Origin: Actinocorallia populi
GTDB lineage: Bacteria > Actinomycetota > Actinomycetes > Streptosporangiales > Streptosporangiaceae
Direction of reading: 5' to 3'
Length of the DNA stretch: 64,000 bases
NCBI RefSeq assembly: GCF_002995495.1
Contig: NZ_PVZV01000008.1
Location: 333,788-397,787, forward strand
Below are positions 1 through 7,934 of this stretch, piece by piece (position 1 is the first letter of the stretch; each line of letters begins with the position of its first letter). A program made the translations under genes and the position numbers. The notes under the pieces are model-generated. The model did not search any database, had not been told where the DNA came from, and saw only the letters and a program-made list of their open reading frames with translations.

Positions 1-568
1 AGCCCGCCATCGAGGTCCAGAAGATGTCGAGCAGCGCGATGTCGTACGCCGCCGCCCGGCCGATCTCCTCGCCGAGGTGGGTGTGGGTGCCGCCCAGCGC
101 CGCCAGGGCCGGCCGGTGCTCCTGGTAGAGGTCCTCCGGGCCGCTGTGGATGAACACCGCGTGGGGCGTCCCGATGGTCGTGGTCGGCGTCATGATCGCG
201 CCGTCGAGGTAGCGGACGCCGTGCGCGGCCGCCCAGCTCGCGGTGTCGCGGGCCCGGTCCGGGGTGTCGGCGGTCAGGTTCACGACGGTGCGCCCCTTGA
301 GCGCGCCGGTGACCGCGTCGCGCCGCAGGACGGAGTCGGCCGCGTCGTAGTTCACCACGCAGACCACGACCAGGTCGCTCGCGGCGACCGCTTCCTCCGC
401 CGATCCCGCGCCGACGGCTCCGCGCGCGACCAGCTCCCGGTCCCTGCCCGGCGTCCGGTTCCAGACCGTGGTCCGCAGCCCGGCGTCCAGGAACGCGCCG
501 GCCAGGGCACGGCCCATCGGCCCGAGCCCGAGCACGGTGACGGCAGACTGGTCGGAGTAGGTGGACAT
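1..568 (-). CDS. NAD(P)-binding 6-phosphogluconate dehydrogenase-like / imine reductase-type oxidoreductase (C-terminus cut by window edge)
   Basis: Reading leftwards from ATG 568-566 the protein begins MSTYSDQSAVTVLGLGPMG, a Rossmann GxGxxG motif (residues about 13-18) followed by TTVWNRTPGR, the NADP-type second strand of the 6PGDH/beta-hydroxyacid dehydrogenase superfamily. The frame runs open to base 1, so only the N-terminal ~189 residues are present. An AAGGAG ribosome site lies 7 bases upstream of the start. Family members reduce imines, ketones or semialdehydes; the helical substrate domain that would separate these lies mostly outside. The gene is divergent from the HxlR regulator at 618 with only ~50 bases between, so it is the likely HxlR target (inference). 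Confidence 0.8.
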   Translation of the reverse strand, partial: MSTYSDQSAVTVLGLGPMGRALAGAFLDAGLRTTVWNRTPGRDRELVARGAVGAGSAEEAVAASDLVVVCVVNYDAADSVLRRDAVTGALKGRTVVNLTADTPDRARDTASWAAAHGVRYLDGAIMTPTTTIGTPHAVFIHSGPEDLYQEHRPALAALGGTHTHLGEEIGRAAAYDIALLDIFWTSMAG

Positions 569-617
569 GGAGCAACTCCTTCAATGGCAATGACAAACAG
601 TGACGAATGGGGGGAAA

Positions 618-968
618 ATGACGCGTGGCCGCGCCCGTGACCTGAACGTCTGCGGGGTGACCGCCGCGATCGCGGTGATCGACGGCAAATGGAAGACGGC
701 CCTGCTCTGGCTGCTGGAGTCCGGGCCTCAGCGACCCGGCGAGCTGCGCCGGAGGCTGCCGGGCCTCACCGAGAAGGTGCTGACCCAGGCGCTCCGCGAG
801 ATGGAGGCGGACGGACTGGTGCACCGCGAGGTGCACGACGTCCTGCCGCTGAAGACCGAGTACTCCCTGACGGAGTTCGGCCGCGAGCTCTCCGAGATGC
901 TGGCCCCTCTCTCCGACTGGGGCCACCGCCGCCTGGAGAGGCTCGCCGAGGCGCAGTCGGCCTCCTGA
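618..968 (+). CDS. HxlR-family winged-helix transcriptional regulator
   Basis: About 116 residues. It contains the HxlR signature: an N-terminal Cys in the NVCGVTAAI stretch, then IDGKWKTALLWLL, RPGELRRRLPG, LTQALREMEADGL and the wing with YSLTEFGREL. HxlR proteins are one-component redox- or ligand-responsive regulators that usually control an adjacent oxidoreductase. The ATG at 618 is preferred over the in-frame GTG at 600 because a GGGGGAAA run sits just before it. It is divergent from the NAD(P)-dependent oxidoreductase ending at 568, and the ~49-bp gap must hold both promoters and the operator. Confidence 0.85.
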   Translation: MTRGRARDLNVCGVTAAIAVIDGKWKTALLWLLESGPQRPGELRRRLPGLTEKVLTQALREMEADGLVHREVHDVLPLKTEYSLTEFGRELSEMLAPLSDWGHRRLERLAEAQSAS

Positions 969-1035
969 CGCGGTGTCCCTCCTTTCCCCGCGCCGGGCGG
1001 TTCTTCCCGCCGCCCATGACAAGCTTCGCCTTCGC

Positions 1036-1082
1036 GCCGCCCGCTGTCGAGTACCCACAAAAAAGTGGGTACCGCGGGCGGC
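1036..1082. terminator. Bidirectional hairpin terminator between convergent genes
   Basis: Two nested stems are visible. The outer arms are GCCGCCCGC (1036-1044) and GCGGGCGGC (1074-1082). The inner arms are GTACCCAC (1051-1058) and GTGGGTAC (1065-1072), around a six-A loop. It lies between the converging HxlR gene (ends 968) and the phosphotransferase gene (ends 1094), as expected for a shared terminator. Confidence 0.6.
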
Positions 1083-1093
1083 CCGTCAGGGCG

Positions 1094-2017
1094 TCACGTC
1101 AGGTGGGGCGCCAGGAGGCGGGCGACGTCGAGGGCGCGGCTGACCGGGGAGCGGCTCGTGCCGGGCGTCCAGTCCTCGGCCGTCCACACGTCCGACATGA
1201 CGGCTTTGACGAAGCCCCAGGCCGCGACGCGGTCCAGGGGCATCGCCAGCTCGTCGGCCAGCTGCTCGACGCGGGCCGGGACCAGCGCGGTCAGGGTCTC
1301 GTCGCGGTCGTCCGGGTCCGGGTTGTGCAGGAGCGTTCCGGCGTCGTAACCGGGGTCGCCGACCAGGCCGTGCGGGTCGATCGCCAGCCACGGCTCGCGT
1401 GCGGCGCGCAGGACGTTGTCGTGGTGCAGGTCGCCGTGCAGGACGACGCGCTCGGGCGCGGACGCGCACAGCTCGCGCATCAGGCCGCCCGCCCGCACGA
1501 CGAGGTCCAGCGGCAGCGGACCGTTCTCGCCGTGCGCGGCCGCGTAGTCGTCGAACGCGCTGACCTGCGCCAGGGCGTCGGGGATCGGGCAGCCGGGCGG
1601 CGGCGGGACGTGCAGGCGCCGCATGACGGACACCAGCGCCGACGTGGCCTCGGCGTCCCGGCCGGGCACCAGGTCGCGCAGGCGGTCGCCGGGGGAGACG
1701 CGTTCCAGCAGCAGCGCGCCGCGGTCGAGGTCGGTGCGCAGCAGCCGGACCGACCCGCGCCCGTCGAAAGCGGCGAGCGCGGGTGCCTCCTCGGCGAGTG
1801 AGGTCCCGCTCGGCACGCCCAGTTTGAGCACGGCCGGTGTGCCGTCCCCGCACACCACCCGGGTGACGTAGTGGTAGGACAGCTCGTAAGGCTCCTCCAC
1901 CGTCAGGTCCCAGTCGCGGGCGACGGCGTCCAGGACGGACGGCAGTTCCGCCAGCCAGCGGACACCGGCGTCGCCCCACACCTCTGCGACGGTCTCGGTG
2001 AAATCTCGGGTCATCAT
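1094..2017 (-). CDS. Aminoglycoside/hydroxyurea-type phosphotransferase (APH(6)-like kinase)
   Basis: 307 residues starting MMTRDFTETVAEVWG. The protein-kinase-like fold of antibiotic phosphotransferases is recognisable: VLKLG (ATP-binding Lys region), the catalytic loop ERVVLHGDLHHDNVL (HGDLHxxN) and WLAIDPHGLVGDPGYD (metal-binding DP with the downstream GDPxYD). This matches the streptomycin 6-phosphotransferase family; the real substrate is not predictable and many such genes are not resistance genes. The start has GGAAGGA upstream and overlaps the TetR stop as ATGA, so the two genes are translationally coupled and probably co-regulated by that TetR protein. Confidence 0.85.
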   Translation of the reverse strand: MMTRDFTETVAEVWGDAGVRWLAELPSVLDAVARDWDLTVEEPYELSYHYVTRVVCGDGTPAVLKLGVPSGTSLAEEAPALAAFDGRGSVRLLRTDLDRGALLLERVSPGDRLRDLVPGRDAEATSALVSVMRRLHVPPPPGCPIPDALAQVSAFDDYAAAHGENGPLPLDLVVRAGGLMRELCASAPERVVLHGDLHHDNVLRAAREPWLAIDPHGLVGDPGYDAGTLLHNPDPDDRDETLTALVPARVEQLADELAMPLDRVAAWGFVKAVMSDVWTAEDWTPGTSRSPVSRALDVARLLAPHLT

Positions 2018-2574
2018 GTCCTTCCAATGCCGTCGAGGACGGCCGTTACGGCGTGCTCGGGGAAGTCGTCCGCCACCGGGAGGCCGCGGAAGACCGCGCG
2101 GACCCAGACGGCGCCTGCCAGTAGATCGGTCAGCAGCATCGGGTCCGCGTCCGGAGAGAGCTCGCCTCGGGCGACGGCGCGCTCGAAAACGGGGCGTTCC
2201 CGTGCCAGCCGGTCGGCGAAGAAACCGCGGGTGTACTCGGCGAGCTCCGGGTTGCCGGCGGCGGCGCCGAAGGCCGCCACCGCGACGCCGGAGGCCGGAG
2301 GGGTGGTCAGCAGCCGAACCAGGACGCGGACGAGTTCGGTCAGGTCGCCGCGCAGGCTGCCGGTGTCGGGCGCGGCGAGGTCGAGCGGCGCGCCGTGGGT
2401 GAGCGCCGCACCGAGCAGCGCCGCCTTGGACGGCCACCAGCGGTAGATCGTCGTCTTGTTGACGCCCGCGCGCTCCGCGACGCCCTCCACCGTGAGGCGT
2501 TCGTAGCCGTGTTCGGCCAGCAGCTCCAAGGTCGCCTGGAAGATGGCCGCGGCGCGGCGGGGTCCCGGATCCAT
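2014..2574 (-). CDS. TetR-family transcriptional regulator
   Basis: 186 residues, MDPGPRRAAAIFQATLELL. The N-terminal helix-turn-helix is typical of TetR (AERAGVNKTTIYRWWPSK, about residues 33-50). The C-terminal ligand domain is of the TetR_C group common in actinomycetes. Its stop overlaps the start of the APH-like gene (ATGA), making a two-gene operon. It is divergent from the alpha/beta hydrolase at 2629, and a near-perfect 20-bp dyad lies between the two starts. It most likely represses itself, the kinase and the hydrolase. The inducer is unknown. Confidence 0.9.
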   Translation of the reverse strand: MDPGPRRAAAIFQATLELLAEHGYERLTVEGVAERAGVNKTTIYRWWPSKAALLGAALTHGAPLDLAAPDTGSLRGDLTELVRVLVRLLTTPPASGVAVAAFGAAAGNPELAEYTRGFFADRLARERPVFERAVARGELSPDADPMLLTDLLAGAVWVRAVFRGLPVADDFPEHAVTAVLDGIGRT

Positions 2575-2586
2575 GCCGCCACTATA

Positions 2587-2606
2587 GCAACGCAACGTTG
2601 TGTTGC
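2587..2606. promoter_or_regulatory. Putative TetR operator in the tetR/hydrolase divergent promoter
   Basis: GCAACGCAACGTTGTGTTGC forms an inverted repeat of 9-base arms (GCAACGCAA and TTGTGTTGC, one mismatch) around a central CG. It sits 12 bases upstream of the TetR start and 22 upstream of the hydrolase start, the classic place for autoregulation. Seen in the sequence; binding is inferred. Confidence 0.6.
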
Positions 2607-2628
2607 ATTTTGGTCTATCGTCGAAGGC

Positions 2629-3387
2629 ATGAGCACTCCTTCGGAAGGGCCGCTGCCCGTCGTCCTCCTGCACGGCATCCGGTTGAGCGGCACCATGTGG
2701 CGGCGGGTCGCCGCCGCCGTCGCCGAGCACCGCCCGGTCGGCGTCCCCGACCTGCCCGGCCACGGACGCCGCCGCGGCGAACCGTTCACCATGGACGCGG
2801 CCGCCGACGCCGTCGCCGAGACGATCGACGGGCTCGGCGGCCGCGCGCTGGTCGCCGGCCTGTCCCTGGGCGGCTACGTCGCGATGGCGACCGCGGCCCG
2901 CCACCCCGAACGGGTCGCCGGGCTGGTCCCGATGGGCTGCACGCTGCGCCCCGAGGGGTGGGGCGCGGCCTGCTACCGGACGGTCGCGGGCCTGGCGGCC
3001 CGGTACCCCCGCTGGGCCGACCGGCTCAGCGCCGCCGCGTTCCGCCGCACGCTGCCGGGCCCGCTCGCCGACGACGTCCTGGCGGGCGGCCTGTCCTGCG
3101 AGGCCATGCCCCAGGCCGTCGCCGCGATGGAAGGATCGCGGCCGCCGGAACCCCTGGCCGCCTACGACGGCCCCGTGTGGTTCGTCAACGGCGAGAACGA
3201 CCCGTTCCGCGCCCACGAACGCGAGTTCCTCCGCGCCTGCCGCGACGCCCGGCTCCTGCTCCTGCCCCGCCGAGGCCACGTCACCGCGCTCATGGAGACC
3301 GCCGAGATCACCCGCATCCTCCTGGACGCCGCGACCGCCCTCGACCGGTGTCCCGACCTCTCGACCTCCCCGCCGACCGCCCGGTGA
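2629..3387 (+). CDS. Alpha/beta-fold hydrolase
   Basis: 252 residues, no signal peptide. The oxyanion segment VVLLHGIRLSG, the nucleophile elbow GLSLGG (Ser about residue 84) and the late His in RRGHVTALME define a serine hydrolase of the alpha/beta fold. An acid residue is provided near VNGENDPF. The cap region is short. It is divergent from the TetR gene and shares the 2587-2606 operator, so it is likely the regulated enzyme, perhaps detoxifying an ester or lactone; substrate unknown. Confidence 0.85.
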   Translation: MSTPSEGPLPVVLLHGIRLSGTMWRRVAAAVAEHRPVGVPDLPGHGRRRGEPFTMDAAADAVAETIDGLGGRALVAGLSLGGYVAMATAARHPERVAGLVPMGCTLRPEGWGAACYRTVAGLAARYPRWADRLSAAAFRRTLPGPLADDVLAGGLSCEAMPQAVAAMEGSRPPEPLAAYDGPVWFVNGENDPFRAHEREFLRACRDARLLLLPRRGHVTALMETAEITRILLDAATALDRCPDLSTSPPTAR

Positions 3388-3417
3388 GGCATCGGTCTTC
3401 GCGGGTCTGTCCCGGGT

Positions 3418-4128
3418 TCAGCGCCGTGCGTGGACGTAGGTCCTGCCGGGGACGGTGGGGCCGAGGAGTTCGGTGACGGTGACGAAGGTGTAGCCCTTGG
3501 CCTTGGCGGCGCGCAGGATGCGGGGGACGGCGGAGACGGTCGTGGGGCGGCTGTCGTGCATGAGGATGATCGCGCCGGGGCGGAGGCCGTTGACGGCGCG
3601 GCGGGCGATGGCCGAGGGGTCGCGGTGGCGCCAGTCGAGGGTGTCGACGTCCCAGAGGACCTGGGCGAGGCCGAGGCGCCGGGCCTGGGCGGCGACGCGG
3701 CGGTCGGTGGCGCCGTAGGGCGGCCGGAAGAGGGTGGGGCGCGTGCCGGTCAGCCTGGTGATGGTCCGGCGGGTGGTGGCGAGTTCCCGGTGGACGCGGG
3801 CGGACGGCAGGGCGGTCAGCCGCGGGTGGTGTTCGGTGTGGTCGCCGATCTCGTGGCCTTCGGCACGGGCGCGGGCGACCAGGCCGGGGTGGGCGCGGGC
3901 GCGGACGCCCACGACGAAGAACGTCGCCCGGGCGCCGCTTCGGCGGAGCAGTCCGAGCAGGCGGGCGGTGCCGGGGACGGGGCCGTCATCGAAGGTCAAG
4001 GCCACGCATTTCGCTTGGGCGCAGTCCACCCGGGTCTGCGGCCGGTCGGCGGCCGCCGCGGCCGGGGGACAGGGCCAGAGCCCTGCCGCGATCCCCAGGA
4101 AGGCCGCTCCCACGGCTCTCATCCGCAT
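3418..4128 (-). CDS. Secreted polysaccharide deacetylase (NodB-homology domain)
   Basis: 236 residues from ATG 4128, chosen because GAGGAGA precedes it and because the protein then opens with a signal peptide (MRMRAVGAAFLGIAAGL followed by an Ala-rich cleavage region). The carbohydrate esterase family 4 motifs are intact: TFDDGP (metal Asp, residues ~46-50), GDHTEHH (metal-binding H-x3-H, ~97-101), FRPPYG, and a C-terminal IILMHD. Such enzymes remove N-acetyl groups from peptidoglycan or other amino sugars outside the cell. No operon partner. Confidence 0.9.
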   Translation of the reverse strand: MRMRAVGAAFLGIAAGLWPCPPAAAAADRPQTRVDCAQAKCVALTFDDGPVPGTARLLGLLRRSGARATFFVVGVRARAHPGLVARARAEGHEIGDHTEHHPRLTALPSARVHRELATTRRTITRLTGTRPTLFRPPYGATDRRVAAQARRLGLAQVLWDVDTLDWRHRDPSAIARRAVNGLRPGAIILMHDSRPTTVSAVPRILRAAKAKGYTFVTVTELLGPTVPGRTYVHARR

Positions 4129-4248
4129 CGCGCGTCTCCTCGGAGGTGCTGATGACGGGAGCCTAACCAGACGACGCCCAATAACCGACAAGCCTGGTAT
4201 ATCGCCTTTCTCTTTTCCTGGATTCTTTCTGGATCCCGGCGAAGGACG

Positions 4249-4449
4249 TCACTCGGAGACGAGGGTGAGGGCCCGGTTGGGGCAGGCGACGGTGGCCCGG
4301 TCGGCCAGCGGGAGCCGGTCGGGGCCGGGGGAGGGGACCAGGATGACGACCTTGCCCTCGACGTCGTCCTGGTCGAACAGGTCGGGAGCGGTGAAGACGC
4401 ACTGGCCGGCGCCCCGGCAGCGGTCCAGGTCCGCGTGCAGCCTCACCAT
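4249..4449 (-). CDS. [3Fe-4S]-type ferredoxin, partner of the upstream P450
   Basis: 66 residues, MVRLHADLDRCRGAGQCVF. Three cysteines in a C-x5-C ... CP arrangement (DRCRGAGQC, then VACPNRAL) fit the small actinobacterial ferredoxins that carry a [3Fe-4S] cluster and deliver electrons to class I P450s. The start overlaps the end of the P450 gene (ATG at 4449 versus P450 stop at 4445-4443; an internal GTG at 4446 would give a GTGA overlap). Tight coupling to the P450 supports a dedicated redox pair. No ferredoxin reductase is encoded nearby. Confidence 0.88.
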   Translation of the reverse strand: MVRLHADLDRCRGAGQCVFTAPDLFDQDDVEGKVVILVPSPGPDRLPLADRATVACPNRALTLVSE

Positions 4450-5627
4450 GCGACGGGCAGGGCGCCGAGGCCGTAGACGAACTGGGCGGGGCGGAACGGC
4501 ACGTCCTCGAGCGGGACCGCCAGGCGGAGCCCGGGAAGGCGGGCCGCCAGGGCGGTGAAGGCGACGTCCATCTCCAGCCGCGCCAGCGCCGCGCCGAGGC
4601 ACTGATGCGCGCCGAACCCGAACGCCATGTGGTGGCCCTGCCTCCGGAAGGGGTCGAAGGCGTCCGGGTCGGGGAAGTGGGAGCCGTCCCGGTTGGCCGC
4701 GAAGAGCGAGATGACGACGCCGTCGCCCGCCTCCATCGTCACCTCGTCGATGGTGACGGGCTCCGTCAGGACCCGTCCCACTCCGAACTGCACGATCGTC
4801 AGGTGCCTCAGCAGCTCCTCGGACACGGCGCCGACCCGCGAGGGGTCGGCGCACAGCGCAGCCCACTCGCCGGAGACCAGCAGCATCAGCGTGCCGAGCG
4901 CGAGCATGTTGGCGGTGGTCTCATGCCCGGCGATGAGCAGCAGACGCGCCATGGAGGCCAGCTCGTCCTCGGTCAGCCGCCCTGCGGTGACCCCGGAGGC
5001 GACCCGGCCCAGCAGATCGTCGCCGGGATCGCGGACTTTGGCCGCGACCAGGGAGGCCAGGTAGTCGCCGAGCTCCGCCATCGCCCGGCCGCCCTCCTCG
5101 ACCGTCGCCGTCGTCTCCAGCATCTTCGTGGTGCGCTCCTGGAAGAAGTCGTGGTCGGCGTACGGCACGCCCAGGAGCTGGCAGATCACCCGGGAAGGGA
5201 CCGGTAGGGCGAAGTCCCGGACGAGGTCGGCGGGCGGCCCGGCCTCGACCATCGCGTCCAGGAACTCCGCCACGGTCCGTTCGATGCCGGGTCGCATCGC
5301 GTTGATGCGCCGCACCGTGAACTCCGTCGTCAGCAGCCGGCGCAACCGCCCGTGATCGGGGTCGTCCATGCGCAGGAACGACAGCAGCCCCCCGGACGGA
5401 GGCAGAGGGACGAGCTGCGGGTACCCCGGCAGGGTGTCGTCGGAACTGACCCGAGGATCGCTCAGCACCGCCCGCGCGTCGGCGTGCCGGGTCACCAGCC
5501 AGGCGACCTGCCCGCTGGGCAGCAGGACGCGCGCGGGCGGCCCCGCGCGGAACTCCGCCAGCCCCGCCGGCGGATGGAACGCGTCCTCCCGCGTCCAGGG
5601 GATCTTTGGTACTTCCAGCTGTCCCAT
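4443..5627 (-). CDS. Cytochrome P450 monooxygenase
   Basis: 394 residues, normal size for a soluble bacterial P450. Motifs: I-helix LLIAGHETTANML (acid-alcohol pair E-T), K-helix ExxR within VSEELLRH, and the heme loop FGFGAHQCLGAALA with Cys ~343. Start ATG 5627 has GGAAGG 7 bases upstream; a longer in-frame ATG upstream would run through the promoter dyad. It is followed by an overlapping ferredoxin gene and sits just downstream of an LLM/SnoaL pair on the same strand. A steroid or terpenoid substrate is possible from context but not shown by sequence. Confidence 0.95.
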   Translation of the reverse strand: MGQLEVPKIPWTREDAFHPPAGLAEFRAGPPARVLLPSGQVAWLVTRHADARAVLSDPRVSSDDTLPGYPQLVPLPPSGGLLSFLRMDDPDHGRLRRLLTTEFTVRRINAMRPGIERTVAEFLDAMVEAGPPADLVRDFALPVPSRVICQLLGVPYADHDFFQERTTKMLETTATVEEGGRAMAELGDYLASLVAAKVRDPGDDLLGRVASGVTAGRLTEDELASMARLLLIAGHETTANMLALGTLMLLVSGEWAALCADPSRVGAVSEELLRHLTIVQFGVGRVLTEPVTIDEVTMEAGDGVVISLFAANRDGSHFPDPDAFDPFRRQGHHMAFGFGAHQCLGAALARLEMDVAFTALAARLPGLRLAVPLEDVPFRPAQFVYGLGALPVAW

Positions 5628-5703
5628 GCCGTCCGCCTTCCACCGAGAACGTCTCTCAGAAGGTAAGGCGGACGGTGGAAGCCATCCAGACGGCAAGAGT
5701 GAG

Positions 5704-5720
5704 ACTTTCATATCGAAAGT
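5704..5720. promoter_or_regulatory. Inverted repeat upstream of the P450-ferredoxin operon
   Basis: ACTTTC (5704-5709) and GAAAGT (5715-5720) form a perfect 6-base inverted repeat around ATATC, 77 bases before the P450 start in the 122-bp gap between the LLM gene and the P450. It is a plausible operator for a regulator encoded elsewhere. No cognate regulator is adjacent. Confidence 0.35.
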
Positions 5721-5749
5721 GCCACTAGGCGGATGGCGGAGACGGCCGC

Positions 5750-6610
5750 CTACGCGGGGAAGGCGAGTTCGGCGAAGGCTTCGAGCTGCTCCAGGTAGTG
5801 GGCGAGTGACTCGTGCTTCACGGTGAGGTTGATGTGGGTGCCGCCCGCGGCGGCGGCGGTCTCCAGGAGCTCGGTGACCCGGTGCGGTGCCTTCAGGGCG
5901 TCGACGCGGTGGCCGGGGGTGAAGACCACGCTGAAGTCCGAGGGGAGCTCCACGGAGTCGAGCATCTCGCGCATCTTCTCCGGCGACGGACCGTGGAACG
6001 ACTGGGGAGCCGGGGCCCAGCCGTCGGCGAGGGTGACCGCGCGGCGCAGGGCGCGCCCGGTGTGCCCGCCGACCCACAGCGGGACCCTGGCCTGGACGGC
6101 GTGCGGGTCGACCACCACGTCCTTGAACGAGTAGTACGGGCCCTCGTAGGACGCGACGCGGGTGGACAGGCTCGCGCGCAGGGCGCGCAGGGCGTCGTCG
6201 GCGCGGGCGCCGCGGTCCTCGAAGGGCTTGCCGAGCATGTCGAACTCGGCGGGCACGCTGCCCACGCCCAGGCCGAAGATCAGCCGTCCGCCGCTGAGGA
6301 AGTCGAGGGTGCCGTAGCGCTTGGCCAGCTCGAGCGGGTGGTAGAGGGGCAGGACCAGCACGTACGGCAGGAAGCGCAGCCGTTCGGTCTGCCCCGCCAG
6401 GAACGAGAACGTCGCGAGCGGGTCGTAGAAGCGCTCGCGCTGGGGGACGCCCTGCGGCACGGCGACGTGGTCGGGGCAGGTCATGAAGTCGAAGCCGAGC
6501 CGGTCGGCGGCCCGGGCGACCTTGACCAGTTCCGGCACTCCGGCGTGCTCCTCCCACGCGGGGCGGTTGCCGGAGAGGGCGACGATGGGGGAGCTGATGC
6601 CGACTTTCAC
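5750..6610 (-). CDS. LLM-class (probably F420-dependent) oxidoreductase, module copy A
   Basis: 286 residues from GTG 6610. It is a luciferase-like TIM-barrel protein. Recognisable blocks are TCPDHVAVP near residue 44, YDPLATFSFLAGQTERL, HPLELAKRYGTLDFLSGGR, and VPLWVGGHTGRALRRA. Proteins of this actinobacterial branch generally use F420 rather than FMN, but the cofactor is inferred. GTG 6610 overlaps the stop of the SnoaL gene (GTGA), so the two are coupled. It is clearly paralogous to the LLM gene at 39626-40501 (shared KRYGTLD, GLGVGS, RGARADDAL and PHAVQ blocks) and more distantly to 50659-51546. It lies upstream of the P450 operon. Confidence 0.85.
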   Translation of the reverse strand: MKVGISSPIVALSGNRPAWEEHAGVPELVKVARAADRLGFDFMTCPDHVAVPQGVPQRERFYDPLATFSFLAGQTERLRFLPYVLVLPLYHPLELAKRYGTLDFLSGGRLIFGLGVGSVPAEFDMLGKPFEDRGARADDALRALRASLSTRVASYEGPYYSFKDVVVDPHAVQARVPLWVGGHTGRALRRAVTLADGWAPAPQSFHGPSPEKMREMLDSVELPSDFSVVFTPGHRVDALKAPHRVTELLETAAAAGGTHINLTVKHESLAHYLEQLEAFAELAFPA

Positions 6611-7143
6611 GAGTCCGCCTTCCGCGAGGTGATGAGCTGCTGGAGCCGCACGAGGGGGTCCTGGTCGTCGTGCCGTCCCGAGGGGCCGTCGCCTTCCTTG
6701 GGCATGAAGCGGCCGGCGTCGGATCGGGTCCACTCGCGGACGGCCCAGCGCTCGGAGATGGCCCACCGGCCGTCCCGGTAGGTCATGTGGTCGACGAAGC
6801 GCACCCCGCTGGTGAAGTTGGCGCGGGCGCTGTGGACCGGTTCGCCCCAGTGGACGGAGGTGCCGTACGTCTCGCAGACCGCCTCGTCCCCGTGCAGCTC
6901 CACCAGGTGGTTGCCCAGGACGTGCATGGTCCCGCCGGTCCGGGCACGGGCGCGGAGCCTGGGCTCGACCCAGGCGAGGTACTCCTCGACGCTCCCGGTG
7001 AAACCGGTGTGGTGGTCGACCGCGTCGGGATGGTACGCCGAGCGCACCAGATCCATGTCGAGACGGTCGATGCCCCGGCAGTACCGCAGGACGACCTCGT
7101 GGATCTCCTGCCGGTCCGACCACTCCGAACGTTGCCGCACCAC
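6607..7143 (-). CDS. SnoaL/NTF2-fold protein, module copy A
   Basis: 178 residues from GTG 7143, preceded by GGAGG at 7 bases. It belongs to the SnoaL_4-type NTF2-like fold: RQEIHEVVLRYCRGIDRLD near the N-terminus, then a cone of beta strands ending RWAISERWAVREW. The Tyr21-x4-Asp26 pair and His74 (TMHVLGNH) match the spacing of the catalytic Tyr/Asp/His of bile-acid 7-alpha-dehydratase as I recall it. This fold also includes ketosteroid isomerase. Function is therefore likely dehydratase or isomerase; the substrate is not known. First gene of the pair with the LLM enzyme. Confidence 0.8.
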   Translation of the reverse strand: MVRQRSEWSDRQEIHEVVLRYCRGIDRLDMDLVRSAYHPDAVDHHTGFTGSVEEYLAWVEPRLRARARTGGTMHVLGNHLVELHGDEAVCETYGTSVHWGEPVHSARANFTSGVRFVDHMTYRDGRWAISERWAVREWTRSDAGRFMPKEGDGPSGRHDDQDPLVRLQQLITSRKADS

Positions 7144-7199
7144 GTTCTTCCCTCCGGCCCGCTGTCCTTCCGCGAAGGCTATGGAGCCCCGCCGGTCAC

Positions 7200-7934
7200 G
7201 GGCGGCGCGGTCCCATTGGCCGGAACGATCCATACCGAGCCCGCTTCGGCGGCGGTGACCGTCGTCGGAGCCGGTCCGACCGGTATCGAGACCGCGGCCG
7301 AGCTGGCGGAGGCCGGCCGCGCCGTGACCCTGGTGTGCGGCGGGGTGCTCGGCCCGTACCTGCACGCCCGCGGTCGGCGTTCGGTGGCCGGGCGGCTGGC
7401 CGGGCTCGGGGTGAGCGTGCTCGAAGGCCGCGGTACGAAGGTGACCGAGGTGACCCGCGATGCCGTGCGGCTCGGTGACGGCCGCGAGCTGCCGAGCCGG
7501 GTGACCGTCTGGACCGCCGGGTTCGGCGGCCGGACCCGGCCGCGCGCAGCGGGCTGAGCACCGACGCCCTGGGCCGCCTGCTCACGGACGAGACGCTGAC
7601 CAGCGTGGACGATGAGCGCATCGTCGCGGCCGGGGATGCGGCGGCGCCGTCGGGCCTGCCGCTGCGGATGAGCTGCCAGGCCGCGATGCCGCTGGGCGCG
7701 CGGGCCGCCGACACGGTGCTCAGCCGGATCGCGGGCGAGCGGCCCGAGCCCCTCCACCAGTCGTTCGCCGCCCAGTGCATCAGCCTGGGCCGGCGCGCAG
7801 GCATCTTCCAGTTCGCCGACCGGTCCGACGTCGCGGTGTGGTTCACCATCGACGGCCGTCTGGGCGCCAGGCTCAAGGAGACCGTGTGCAAGGGCGTCAT
7901 CGGGCACCTGGCCGACGAGGCCCGCAAGCCCGGC
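7200..7934 (+). pseudogene. Remnant of an NDH-2-like FAD/NAD(P)-dependent oxidoreductase: N-terminus missing, one frameshift
   Basis: Frame 1 reads VTVVGAGPTGIETAAELAEAG, the second (NADH) dinucleotide-binding motif of pyridine-nucleotide-disulfide oxidoreductases. Homology begins abruptly near 7200 and the FAD-binding first half (~130 residues) is absent. Near 7520 the frame shifts: ...VWTAGFGG stops at 7557, while the continuation GLSTDALGRLL and IVAAGDAAAPSG (FAD-pyrophosphate Asp motif) is in frame 3. The C-terminal segment ends near KPG and then runs without a stop into a sigma-factor sequence. In related genomes such oxidoreductases often neighbour ECF41 sigma genes, so this looks like a collapsed two-gene locus. 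Confidence 0.8.

Noticed and set aside
1094..2017. Calling the phosphotransferase an antibiotic resistance determinant
   Set aside because: The fold and catalytic loop are right, but sequence alone does not show substrate; such kinases are common in actinomycete genomes without conferring resistance.
5628..5720. Upstream ATG near 5711 as an extended P450 start (MKVSLLPSG...)
   Set aside because: It lies in the promoter dyad and has no ribosome site, while ATG 5627 has GGAAGG at ideal distance and gives the family-standard N-terminus.
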